Assembly: GCA_027044945.1 (NCBI GenBank)
Contig: JALUBK010000001.1
Span: 1 to 42,769 of the forward strand
From: Campylobacterales bacterium
GTDB taxonomy: Bacteria > Campylobacterota > Campylobacteria > Campylobacterales > JALSKU01
Length of the DNA stretch: 42,769 bases
Direction: 5' to 3'
Position 1 is the stretch's first letter, and each line of letters opens with the position of its first letter. The notes under the pieces were generated by a model, which did not search any database, was not told where the DNA came from, and saw nothing but the letters and a program-made list of their open reading frames with translations. Made by a program: the position numbers and the translations under genes. This document shows, piece by piece, positions 35,223 to 42,769 of the stretch.

Positions 35223-35998
35223 TTATTTTCCTGCAATATTTTAGAATCATCAAAAAGCCATTGTTTCGCAATCTCTTTTAAATGTTCTGGGTTTTCAGTG
35301 GCAAAGTATTTGATATTTGTTTTTTGATATTTGCCAGTAAGATTAAAATTTTCTTTTAAATATTGAACTATTGCTTCTCCAGAATGGATTAAAACAGTAT
35401 CTTTAAAAAATTTTTGATATTCGTTTTTTATTAAAGGAAAATGAGTGCATCCCATAATAAGGGCATCTGGTTTTTTTATATTGTTAAAATAATATTCCAT
35501 CGTAGCATCCATAATCTTTCCGCCAAAAATTTGCTCTTCCACTAAAGAAACAAAAAGTCCAGTAGCTTTTTCGCTTATATTATTATAACCTTTTTCTTGT
35601 AATAATTTGGTATATTTTTTACTTTTTATAGTAGCATTTGTTCCGGTTACCAAAATGTGGGCATTTTTGTTTTTAATTTTCTCTGTAACTGCCAAAACAC
35701 CGGGTTCTATAACTCCAACAACATCAAAAGGTGCTTGTTTTTTAAGTTCCTCAATAGCATAAGCACTAACAGTATTGCAAGCAGTTATTAAAATATCGAT
35801 ATTAAAATTTTTAAAAAATTCCAATGCTTCTAATGAATATCTTATAATTGTATTTTTATCTTTTATTCCATAAGGAACTCTAGCGGTATCACCATAATAA
35901 ATAATCTCATCAAAAAAATTTGCTTCAAGCAAACTTTTGACTACGCTAAGGCCTCCTGCTCCGCTATCAAAAATACCCGCTTTCAATTGTTTAGTCAT
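35207..35998 (-). CDS. murI: Glutamate racemase
   Basis: A 263-residue MurI. Motifs: [27 protein letters not shown], the first catalytic cysteine in [11 protein letters not shown] and the second in MGCTHFPLI. It makes D-glutamate for peptidoglycan. Its ATG lies inside the last codons of rho (8-base overlap), and its 3' end overlaps dnaX, so rho-murI-dnaX form one translationally linked unit. Confidence 0.95.
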   Translation of the reverse strand: MTKQLKAGIFDSGAGGLSVVKSLLEANFFDEIIYYGDTARVPYGIKDKNTIIRYSLEALEFFKNFNIDILITACNTVSAYAIEELKKQAPFDVVGVIEPGVLAVTEKIKNKNAHILVTGTNATIKSKKYTKLLQEKGYNNISEKATGLFVSLVEEQIFGGKIMDATMEYYFNNIKKPDALIMGCTHFPLIKNEYQKFFKDTVLIHSGEAIVQYLKENFNLTGKYQKTNIKYFATENPEHLKEIAKQWLFDDSKILQENKCQKF

Positions 35999-37331
35999 TC
36001 ATTATAGACAAAAACTCTTCATTGTTTTTTGTTTTTAAGAGTTTTGAATATAAAAATTTAAGTGCTTCTATATCTTCCATTTGACTAATAGCTGTTCTTA
36101 GAGCCCATATTTTTGGAAGATCATTTTTATTTACTAAAAGTTCCTCTTTTCTAGTTCCTGATTTGATGATATTGATAGCAGGATATATTCTTCTATCTGA
36201 AATATGCCTATCTAAAATAATTTCACTATTTCCTGTGCCTTTAAATTCTTCAAAAATAACTTCATCCATTCGTGATCCAGTGTCTATTAATGCTGTTGAA
36301 ATAATAGTTAAACTTCCGCCATTTTCAATATTTCTGGCTGCTCCAAAAAATCTTTTTGGTTTATGAAGTGCATTTGCATCAACTCCACCACTTAAAACTT
36401 TTCCACTACTTGGTGTTACGGTATTGTAAGCTCTTGCCAAACGGGTAATAGAATCAAGTAGAATAACAACATCTTTTCCTATCTCCACTCTTCTTTTCGC
36501 TTTTTCTATAACAAGCTCGGCCACTCTAACATGGTTTGATGCAGCAAGATCAAAAGTTGAGCTATAAACATCTCCTTTGACACTTCTTTGCATATCAGTT
36601 ACCTCTTCAGGTCTTTCATCGATAAGCAAAACTATCAATTCTATCTCAGGATGGTTATGTGTAATTCCATGAGCTAATTCTTTCATGAGTTCAGTTTTTC
36701 CGCTTCTAGGAGGTGCAACTATCAATGCTCTTTGTCCTTTTCCCATAGGAATAAAAAGGTCAAGCACTCTTCCTGTCAATTTTAATGGATCATATTCTAA
36801 TTTTATTTGTTCTGTTGGATATAGAGGTGTTAAGTTTTCAAATAAAGGTCTGTTTCTACTTTCTTTCAGTGGCAAATAATTGATGGCTTCTATTTTTAAA
36901 AGTGCATAATATCTTTCTTGATCTTTCGGTTGTCGAACTTGTCCTGTTACTATATCACCAGTTCTGAGGGCAAATTTTCTAACTTGAGTTGCACTTACAT
37001 AAGCATCATTTGCACTATCGCTTAAATTTTCATCTACAGCCCTTAAAAAACCATATCCATCATGCATTATTTCGAGTATTCCTGTAAAAAGTATATAACC
37101 ACCTTGCGAAGTTTGAGATTTTAATATCTCAAACATAATGTCTTGTCTTTTTAATTGGTTTGGATTTTCTATTTTTAAGCTTTCAGCTATTTCGATAAGT
37201 TCGATAATTGATTTTTTTCTAAGTTCTTCTATTTTATAACCATCAACTGGTATATGTGTTCTTTTTCCGTTATGTGTTCTTTTTCCATTTTTATTCTGGT
37301 TGTTTTGTTTTGTAATTTCTGAATTACTCAT
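35991..37331 (-). CDS. rho: Transcription termination factor Rho
   Basis: 446 residues. The N-terminal RNA-binding domain has [20 protein letters not shown]. The hexameric helicase core follows, with [16 protein letters not shown] (Walker A), [13 protein letters not shown] and [14 protein letters not shown]. Before it lies a basic 30-residue tail with NGKRTH repeated twice in tandem. Rho ends untranslated transcripts. The gene is first in rho-murI-dnaX. A weak TTGACA / TATAAA promoter lies about 90 bases upstream. Confidence 0.97.
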   Translation of the reverse strand: MSNSEITKQNNQNKNGKRTHNGKRTHIPVDGYKIEELRKKSIIELIEIAESLKIENPNQLKRQDIMFEILKSQTSQGGYILFTGILEIMHDGYGFLRAVDENLSDSANDAYVSATQVRKFALRTGDIVTGQVRQPKDQERYYALLKIEAINYLPLKESRNRPLFENLTPLYPTEQIKLEYDPLKLTGRVLDLFIPMGKGQRALIVAPPRSGKTELMKELAHGITHNHPEIELIVLLIDERPEEVTDMQRSVKGDVYSSTFDLAASNHVRVAELVIEKAKRRVEIGKDVVILLDSITRLARAYNTVTPSSGKVLSGGVDANALHKPKRFFGAARNIENGGSLTIISTALIDTGSRMDEVIFEEFKGTGNSEIILDRHISDRRIYPAINIIKSGTRKEELLVNKNDLPKIWALRTAISQMEDIEALKFLYSKLLKTKNNEEFLSIMND

Positions 37332-37420
37332 AATGCCTTCTTTTATTGATTAAATGTTATGCAATGCAGTTTTTAGAAAATCTAATTATCGATAGCTTGC
37401 TAAAATTTTGATAATCGTAT

Positions 37421-37447
37421 TTTATAATAAGTTATGATTTTTGTCAA
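37421..37447 (-). promoter_or_regulatory. Weak candidate promoter of rho-murI-dnaX
   Basis: TTGACA and TATAAA on the minus strand with a 15-base spacer, shorter than ideal. It follows directly after the hairpin that ends the cytochrome c gene. Confidence 0.3.
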
Positions 37448-37450
37448 ATT

Positions 37451-37472
37451 ATTTTCTTTTAAAAAAGAAAAT
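37451..37472 (-). terminator. Perfect inverted repeat after the cytochrome c gene
   Basis: ATTTTCTTTT-AA-AAAAGAAAAT pairs perfectly over 10 bp but is AT-only except for one pair and has no T run after it on the minus strand. It is a possible weak terminator or processing hairpin for the cytochrome gene, 26 bases after its stop. Confidence 0.4.
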
Positions 37473-37497
37473 AAGAAATAAAACTTTTCGTTAAATC

Positions 37498-37806
37498 TTA
37501 TTTAAGACTTGCTATATAATCCGAAACCGCTTTTATATCAGCATCGCTATAAGATGCAACTTGACCTCTCATAATGGCTTTCATAGGACCACCAAATGTT
37601 CCCTTTTTGTATCCTTTGAGTTCTTTTGCTATCTCGTTAGCTTTCATTCCTTTTACAACTTTAGAAATATTGAGAGCTTTTTTGCCAAAATCAGCACCAT
37701 GACATCCTATGCATTTTTGAGCCAAAGCTTGTCCGTTTGGTTTTTCTGCTGCTATTAAAGATAATGTTCCAATGCTTAATAGTGCAATTATTATTAATTT
37801 TTTCAT
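37498..37806 (-). CDS. Periplasmic class I c-type cytochrome
   Basis: 102 residues. A signal peptide (MKKLIIIALLSIGTLSLIAA) leads to a mature monohaem cytochrome with CIGCH at 32-36. Likely axial methionine candidates are Met75 or Met79 in GGPMKAIMRGQ. It has the size of the small cytochrome c-553-type electron carriers found between rho and the heptose genes in Campylobacter, from memory. TAGGAGAT precedes the ATG. It seems to be a single-gene unit. It probably carries electrons from the bc1 complex to a terminal oxidase or reductase. Confidence 0.93.
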   Translation of the reverse strand: MKKLIIIALLSIGTLSLIAAEKPNGQALAQKCIGCHGADFGKKALNISKVVKGMKANEIAKELKGYKKGTFGGPMKAIMRGQVASYSDADIKAVSDYIASLK

Positions 37807-37960
37807 ATTTATCTCCTACATTTATGTAAGCATATTTAATCTTTATATTTTCTTTATTTTATAAAATTGCTTATACGAAATTATATCTATTTTTTCTTTA
37901 TAAAAACTTATTTTTTGAAGTAAGTTTTTATATACTCTTTGATAATTTATATTTTTTTAC

Positions 37961-37966
37961 TATAAT
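37961..37966 (+). promoter_or_regulatory. -10 promoter of the TPR-heptose operon
   Basis: A perfect TATAAT preceded by a T-rich tract (ATATTTTTTTACTATAAT), 30 bases upstream of the TPR protein start and its GGAG site. No other promoter is visible between this point and gmhA. Confidence 0.65.
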
Positions 37967-37995
37967 ACAAAAATTTTTAATATTGTGGAGTTACA

Positions 37996-38721
37996 TTGAA
38001 TAGATTATTTTTTTTGTTTATTATCTCTTTTTTGCCTGTATTATTGTATTCAGAAAATATGACGAAATGTTGTGAAAAAAATTATTTTTCTTTTCAAGAT
38101 AAAACAAATTATACTATCAAATCTTTACAAGAAATTATCAATAAAAATTCCTCCGATATTAAATGCACTATTGATTTAATAAATCTATATTTAAAAAATG
38201 GAAATGTGTCTAAAGGTTTTAAATTATTAGTTAAAACATACAATAAATATCCAAAAAAAGTGCAAAAATTTAAAATCTATAAGATTTTTAAAATAGCAAA
38301 ATATATGACCACTTTGAGAAAAAAAGCTAAAAATAATCATGATATAAATGCTTGGAATAAATTAGCTTTTGGATACTATAAAATGGGTGTTTTTAAAGAA
38401 GCAATAAAAGCTTACAAACAAAGTATTTCAATAAACCCAAAACAAATTGAACCTAGAATAAGATTATCTTTGGCTTTATTAAAAACAGGTAGAAAATATA
38501 TGGCAATAGAAGAACTGCAAAATGTAATAAAATTGGACAAAAATAATTTTTTTGCCTATTATTATGCGGGTAAAATATTGAAATACAATATAAAAGATAT
38601 CAAAAAAGCTAATATATATTTTAAAAAAGCAAAACAACTTTGCACTCTTAAGGAGTTAAACATGAATAAAAAATTATATAAAATGTTCAAACAGGACTTA
38701 GACAATGAAACAAAAAAATAA
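37996..38721 (+). CDS. Exported tetratricopeptide-repeat protein
   Basis: 241 residues. A signal peptide is predicted (MNRLFFLFIISFLPVLLYS), followed by CC-containing periplasmic sequence. At least two TPR units are readable around residues 115-185 (AWNKLAFGYYKMGVFKEAIK and RIRLSLALLKTGRKYMAIEE). The function is unknown; a scaffold role is usual for this fold. The start is TTG with GGAG upstream. Its 3' end overlaps gmhB by 17 bases, so it is co-translated with the heptose pathway and may assist envelope assembly. Confidence 0.8.
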   Translation: MNRLFFLFIISFLPVLLYSENMTKCCEKNYFSFQDKTNYTIKSLQEIINKNSSDIKCTIDLINLYLKNGNVSKGFKLLVKTYNKYPKKVQKFKIYKIFKIAKYMTTLRKKAKNNHDINAWNKLAFGYYKMGVFKEAIKAYKQSISINPKQIEPRIRLSLALLKTGRKYMAIEELQNVIKLDKNNFFAYYYAGKILKYNIKDIKKANIYFKKAKQLCTLKELNMNKKLYKMFKQDLDNETKK

Positions 38722-39229
38722 AGCTGTTTTTTTGGATAGAGATGGTGTTATAAATATTGATAAATCCTATCTTTATAAAAAAGAGGATTTTGTTTTTTGT
38801 GATGGAATTTTTAAACTTTTAAAATATGTTACAAAATTGGGATATGAACTTTTTATAATAACAAATCAATCTGGAATTGCAAGAGGATATTATAATGAAC
38901 ATGATTTTCAAAAATTAACATTATGGATGCTTAAAGAATTTGAAAAAAAAGATATAAAGATAAAAAAAGTTTATTATTGTCCTCATTTGCCTGAAGATAG
39001 ATGCGAATGTAGAAAACCTAAGCCAAAAATGATACAAGATGCTATAAAAGAGTTTAATTTAAATTCTAAAAATTCATGGATGATAGGAGATAAACTGAGT
39101 GATATGGAAGCTGCAAAAAATGCAGGAGTGAAAAATAGTATATTGATTTCTGCTCAAAATAAAAAAAAATCTTCAGCAAAATATATAGTTAAATCACTTT
39201 ATGATATAATAAAAATTATAAAAAAATAG
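38705..39229 (+). CDS. gmhB: D-glycero-beta-D-manno-heptose-1,7-bisphosphate 7-phosphatase
   Basis: A 174-residue HAD phosphatase of GmhB type. FLDRDGVIN gives the catalytic Asp11 and Asp13, TNQSGIARGYY is motif II, and the zinc ligands are Cys92, His94, Cys100 and Cys102 (CPHLPEDRCEC). IGDKLSDMEAAKNAG is motif IV. It removes the 7-phosphate in ADP-heptose synthesis. It overlaps the TPR gene and is followed by hldD after 9 bases. Confidence 0.94.
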   Translation: MKQKNKAVFLDRDGVINIDKSYLYKKEDFVFCDGIFKLLKYVTKLGYELFIITNQSGIARGYYNEHDFQKLTLWMLKEFEKKDIKIKKVYYCPHLPEDRCECRKPKPKMIQDAIKEFNLNSKNSWMIGDKLSDMEAAKNAGVKNSILISAQNKKKSSAKYIVKSLYDIIKIIKK

Positions 39230-39238
39230 GGTGATATA

Positions 39239-40237
39239 ATGATATATAATGATATTGATTTTAATAAAAAAAATATACTTATAACTGGCGGAGCTGGTTT
39301 TATAGGTAGTAATCTTGCATTTTATTTTCAACAAAATTATCCAAATGCAAATGTAATAGTTTTTGATAAATTTAGAAACGAAGATACTTTTGATAATGGT
39401 AATTTAAAAAGTTTTGGGCACTTTAAAAATCTTATAGGTTTTAACGGAACTATTATAAGTGGTGATATTACCAATAAGAAAGATATGAAAAAGTTAGAAG
39501 ATTATAAGTTTGATTTTATATTTCATGAAGCTGCTATTAGCGACACAACAGTAAGTGATCAAAAGATAATGATGGATACAAATGTAAATGCTTTTGTTGA
39601 TTTACTTGAAATGGCAAAAAAGATGAAAGCAGTTATGGTTTATGCAAGCAGTGCTGCTACCTATGGAGACAGCGACAGATTTAGTATGGGTCATGAACAG
39701 CCAAATAATGTATATGGTTTTAGTAAAATGATGATGGATAATATTGCAAAAAAATATATGAAAAAAAATTATATATCCATTGTAGGACTTAGATATTTTA
39801 ATGTTTATGGAGAGAGAGAATTTTTTAAAAATAAAACTGCATCTATGGTTTTGCAATTTGGTTTGCAACTTTTAAAAGGCAAGAGTGCAAAACTTTTTAA
39901 AGGAAGCGATAAGATAAAAAGAGACTTTATATATATAGAAGATGTCATTCAAGCCAATATAAAAGCTTGTAAACCCAAAAAAAGTGGTATTTATAATGTA
40001 GGAACAGGAAAATCAAGAAGTTTTCAAGATATAGTGGATATATTAAAAGATGAATTAAATATAAAAAGAGAAGATTTATATATACAAAATCCTTATGAAA
40101 AACAGTATCAGTTTTTTACTGAGGCAGATATATCTTTAAGCAAAGAATTTTTAAATTATGAGCCACGATTTTCTCTTGAAGAGGGCATAAAAACATATTT
40201 ATCTGAGATAAAAAGAATTTACGAGAAAGAAATATGA
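39239..40237 (+). CDS. hldD: ADP-L-glycero-D-manno-heptose 6-epimerase
   Basis: A 332-residue extended short-chain dehydrogenase. The NAD(P) loop is ITGGAGFIGSNLAF (about 16-29), SSAATYGD is followed by YGFSK as the catalytic Tyr/Lys pair, and LRYFNVYGERE matches the HldD type. It makes ADP-L-glycero-D-manno-heptose from the D-glycero form. The stop overlaps the hldE start (ATGA). Confidence 0.94.
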   Translation: MIYNDIDFNKKNILITGGAGFIGSNLAFYFQQNYPNANVIVFDKFRNEDTFDNGNLKSFGHFKNLIGFNGTIISGDITNKKDMKKLEDYKFDFIFHEAAISDTTVSDQKIMMDTNVNAFVDLLEMAKKMKAVMVYASSAATYGDSDRFSMGHEQPNNVYGFSKMMMDNIAKKYMKKNYISIVGLRYFNVYGEREFFKNKTASMVLQFGLQLLKGKSAKLFKGSDKIKRDFIYIEDVIQANIKACKPKKSGIYNVGTGKSRSFQDIVDILKDELNIKREDLYIQNPYEKQYQFFTEADISLSKEFLNYEPRFSLEEGIKTYLSEIKRIYEKEI

Positions 40238-41649
40238 AACCAAATATTTTAGTTATTGGTGATTTGATGATAGACCACTATCTTTTTGGAAAGGTCGAAA
40301 GGATTTCTCCTGAAGCACCTGTGCAAGTTGTAGAAATAGAAAAAGAAAAAATGCTTCTTGGTGGTGCAGGAAATGTTATAAATAATCTTTTGGCTCTCGG
40401 AGCAAAAGTAAATGTTGCAAGTGTTATAGGAGATGATGAAAATGGTAAATGGATAAAAAATAGACTTATAGATAAAAATATAAATTTAGATATTTTAGTT
40501 ATTCAAGAGCAAAGATACAGTTCCAAAAAAACAAGAATTATTTCATCGAACCAACAAATTATAAGATTTGACAAAGAGAGCAAAAATGATATTTCCAAAG
40601 AAAGTGAAGAAAAAATTTTTTCATCTATTTCTTATGATTACGATTTGATATTGCTTTCGGATTATGCAAAAGGTGTATTGACCAATTCTTTAACAAGAAA
40701 AATAATATCTTATGCAAGCATAAAAAATATACCTATTTTTATAGATCCAAAAGGAAGTGATTATTCAAAATATTTAGGTGCAACTCTTATAACACCAAAT
40801 AAAAAAGAAGCCGAAATAGCTACTGGCATAAAAATAAAAGATGATGAAAGTTTGAAAAAGGCTGGTTTTCTTTTAAAAGAAAAATATGATTTAAAAAGTG
40901 TAATTATAACTTTAAGCGAAAACGGTATGGCTATTTTCGAAAATGAAATGAGTAAAATTCCAACTGTTGCAAAAGAGGTTTATGATGTAACAGGAGCTGG
41001 AGACACAGTTCTTTCAGTTTTGGGGTATGCGGTAGCAAAAGGAAAAAATTTAAAAGAGGCTGTTAGATTTGCTAACTATGCGGCAGGAGTTGTTGTAGGC
41101 AAAGTGGGTAGTGCAACTGCTACAATAAATGAAATAGAAGAGTATAAAAAATCACTTCATCAAGAAAACAGTGAAGATTTTATAAAAGATTTTGAAAGTA
41201 TTAAAACTTTAGTCAATACTATCAAACAAAAAGGACAGACTATAGTTTTTACAAATGGTTGTTTTGATATACTTCATTTAGGACATGTTAAATATCTAGA
41301 AAGTGCTAAAAATATGGGAGATATTTTAATAGTGGGTCTAAATAGCGATACATCCGTTAAAAAATTAAAAGGAGAAAAAAGACCAATCAATCCACAATAT
41401 GACAGAGCATATTTGCTTGCTGCTTTAGAGTGTGTGGATTATGTAGTGATATTTAATGAAGAGACTCCTTATGAGCTTATAAAAATAATTCAACCAGATA
41501 TTTTAGTAAAAGGTGGAGATTATAGGTATCAAAATGTAGTAGGAAGTGACATCGCAAAAGAGGTTAGGTTTGTTGATTTTATTGACGGAAAAAGCACAAC
41601 TAATATTATAAAAAAAATAGGAAAACAAAATGATACAAATGATAAATAA
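40234..41649 (+). CDS. hldE: Bifunctional heptose 7-phosphate kinase / heptose 1-phosphate adenylyltransferase
   Basis: A 471-residue fusion of two enzymes. The PfkB-type kinase (about 1-310) has [31 protein letters not shown] and [12 protein letters not shown]. The cytidylyltransferase-like domain (about 335-471) has [20 protein letters not shown] and VGLNSD. It phosphorylates heptose 7-phosphate at C1 and, after GmhB, adds AMP. It overlaps hldD by four bases and gmhA by about 20. Confidence 0.96.
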   Translation: MKPNILVIGDLMIDHYLFGKVERISPEAPVQVVEIEKEKMLLGGAGNVINNLLALGAKVNVASVIGDDENGKWIKNRLIDKNINLDILVIQEQRYSSKKTRIISSNQQIIRFDKESKNDISKESEEKIFSSISYDYDLILLSDYAKGVLTNSLTRKIISYASIKNIPIFIDPKGSDYSKYLGATLITPNKKEAEIATGIKIKDDESLKKAGFLLKEKYDLKSVIITLSENGMAIFENEMSKIPTVAKEVYDVTGAGDTVLSVLGYAVAKGKNLKEAVRFANYAAGVVVGKVGSATATINEIEEYKKSLHQENSEDFIKDFESIKTLVNTIKQKGQTIVFTNGCFDILHLGHVKYLESAKNMGDILIVGLNSDTSVKKLKGEKRPINPQYDRAYLLAALECVDYVVIFNEETPYELIKIIQPDILVKGGDYRYQNVVGSDIAKEVRFVDFIDGKSTTNIIKKIGKQNDTNDK

Positions 41650-42199
41650 TGAGATAAATACTCATATTAAAACAGTTAAAAAAACTTTTGAAGAATTACA
41701 AAGCTATATTTATACGGCTTGTATTATAACCACAGAAGCCTTGCAAAGAGGAAACAAATTGTTGATATTTGGAAATGGAGGAAGTGCGGCTGATGCCCAG
41801 CATATCGCAGCAGAGTTAACAGGTAGATACAAAACCGAAAGAAAAGGGCTTCCAGCAATTGCTCTTACAACTGATACTTCGGCTTTAACAGCTATAGGAA
41901 ATGATTTTGGATATGAAAAAGTTTTTGAAAGACAGGTTGAAGCATTGGCTAATGAAGGAGATGTACTCCTTGGTATCTCAACAAGTGGAAATAGCGAAAA
42001 TGTTTTAAAAGCTCTATTCTTAGGAAGAAAAATGGGATGCAAAACCATAGGATTAAGCGGTAAAAATGGAGGTCAAATGAACAAATTTTGCGATGTAAAT
42101 ATAGTAATTCCTTCAGATAATACTCCTCGCATTCAAGAGATGCACATAATGATAGGACATATTATAGCTCAAGCAGTTGATAATGCTTTATCTCAGTGA
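41630..42199 (+). CDS. gmhA: Sedoheptulose 7-phosphate isomerase
   Basis: A 189-residue SIS-domain isomerase. [20 protein letters not shown] and [14 protein letters not shown] are the phosphosugar-binding segments, and [13 protein letters not shown] is near the C-terminus. It is the first step of ADP-heptose synthesis. The first ATG with TAGGAAA upstream was chosen over a second ATG three codons later. The last 38 bases overlap the convergent waaF gene. Confidence 0.95.
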   Translation: MIQMINNEINTHIKTVKKTFEELQSYIYTACIITTEALQRGNKLLIFGNGGSAADAQHIAAELTGRYKTERKGLPAIALTTDTSALTAIGNDFGYEKVFERQVEALANEGDVLLGISTSGNSENVLKALFLGRKMGCKTIGLSGKNGGQMNKFCDVNIVIPSDNTPRIQEMHIMIGHIIAQAVDNALSQ

Positions 42200-42769
42200 T
42201 AACATCGTCAGCAGTTATCATTTTCATACAGTTATGATGTTTTAACGGACAAGAGCGTTTCATGCAGGGGCTACAATCCAAATTTTTTGATACGATTATT
42301 CCTTTTTCATTCATCCATTGAGAAGTTTCTTTGTAGTTTGTTGGTCCAAATATTGTAACAGTAGGTATACCATAGGCTGCTGCTATATGCATAGGACCAC
42401 TATCATTTGTAATAAATCCGCTAAGACCTCCGATTTTTTCAATAAGCTCTTTTACAGATGTTTTTCCTGCCAAGTTTATAAAATTTTTTATATGCAAATT
42501 CTCTTCAATCTCTTTGGCTATATCTTTTTCATTTGGACCGCCAAATATAATAATATCATATCCATACTCTTTGGATAACATGTTAGCTACTTTTGCAAAC
42601 TCTTTTGGATACCATCTTTTAGCACTTCCATAAGTTGCCCCCGGATTTAGTCCTATGGTTTTGTTTTTATAAACAAAAGGTTTTTGGTAAAGCTTTAATT
42701 TTTTAGGTTTAAAACCAAGAAATAAGGCATATTTTTCTACTTGATGTCCATGAAATGCATTTTTGTCAT
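42162..42769 (-). CDS. waaF: ADP-heptose--LPS heptosyltransferase II, C-terminal part
   Basis: About 202 residues are visible, running off the right edge, so the N-terminal part is missing. The GT9 donor-binding motifs are [28 protein letters not shown] and [19 protein letters not shown], with [12 protein letters not shown] after them. It transfers the second heptose onto the lipopolysaccharide inner core at the cytosolic face. A cysteine-rich block [18 protein letters not shown] precedes the C-terminus, as in other family members. It uses the product of the neighbouring hld genes but is transcribed from the other strand. Confidence 0.93.
   Translation of the reverse strand, partial: DKNAFHGHQVEKYALFLGFKPKKLKLYQKPFVYKNKTIGLNPGATYGSAKRWYPKEFAKVANMLSKEYGYDIIIFGGPNEKDIAKEIEENLHIKNFINLAGKTSVKELIEKIGGLSGFITNDSGPMHIAAAYGIPTVTIFGPTNYKETSQWMNEKGIIVSKNLDCSPCMKRSCPLKHHNCMKMITADDVITEIKHYQLLEL

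Noticed and set aside
37253-37290. Tandem repeat encoding [12 protein letters not shown] at the N-terminus of Rho.
   Set aside because: Basic, low-complexity N-terminal tails are common in Rho; the repeat is short and imperfect and needs no special explanation.
37817-37828. Perfect inverted repeat TACAT-TT-ATGTA in the leader of the cytochrome c gene.
   Set aside because: Only 5 bp per arm in very AT-rich DNA; expected often by chance, with no known operator match.
1-42769. Search by eye for CRISPR arrays, rRNA, full tRNA genes, intact insertion sequences, and a dif site near the recombinase.
   Set aside because: No regularly spaced repeats, no conserved RNA blocks, no transposase gene with inverted repeats and no convincing dif palindrome were seen.

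Overview
The window is strongly AT-rich, gene-dense chromosomal DNA from a Campylobacterota (epsilonproteobacterial) species. The assignment rests on family hallmarks and gene order as I remember them: a Rrf2 gene with flhA and an NrnA-like DHH gene beside rpsO; a small HP0268-type gene directly before miaB and a DUF374 acyltransferase; rimO-tilS opposite prfB; and dnaX / murI / rho / small cytochrome c / gmhB-hldD-hldE-gmhA with a convergent waaF. Promoters are mostly extended -10 boxes preceded by T-rich tracts, as is typical of this phylum. I cannot name the genus from sequence alone.

Layout. 1-4000 (minus): Rrf2 regulator, flhA, DHH phosphoesterase, an 84-residue protein and the N-terminus of an AIM24-family protein, tightly packed and probably one operon. 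4147-4419: rpsO, followed by a strong hairpin. 4632-6253: a small XRE regulator and a small unknown protein, convergent with an MFS transporter. 6341-9850: the heat-shock operon hrcA-grpE-dnaK with a near-consensus promoter, HAIR-like and CIRCE-like operators and a terminator.

9850-18656 looks like an accessory insertion in an otherwise core region. It holds a small ORF broken by an early stop, an alanine-dehydrogenase-like gene with foreign-looking arginine codons, and a tightly coupled five-gene minus-strand operon: beta-CASP metallo-hydrolase, P-type H+-ATPase, polyphosphate kinase 2, MgtC/DUF4010 membrane protein and LOG-family protein. At its right edge lies what looks like the decayed 3' end of a tRNA gene. 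This segment is my best candidate for an undescribed functional system, namely proton, polyphosphate and nucleotide homeostasis.

18657-22733 (minus): a REC-PAS-degenerate GGDEF-EAL signalling protein, a ThiF/MoeB-type adenylyltransferase and nusA. 22891-28420 (plus): HP0268-like protein, miaB, DUF374 acyltransferase, a membrane-anchored unknown, a XerH-like tyrosine recombinase, and three genes that resemble a very diverged PilM/PilN/PilO inner-membrane platform. 28391-32124 (minus): panC, flavin reductase, rimO, tilS. 32192-33627 (plus): prfB and a small unknown. 33624-37331 (minus): rho, murI, dnaX. 37498-37806 (minus): a periplasmic c-type cytochrome. 37996-42199 (plus): an exported TPR protein and the complete ADP-L-glycero-D-manno-heptose pathway (gmhB, hldD, hldE, gmhA), meeting the convergent heptosyltransferase gene waaF, which runs off the right edge. 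No rRNA, intact tRNA, CRISPR array or intact insertion sequence was seen.
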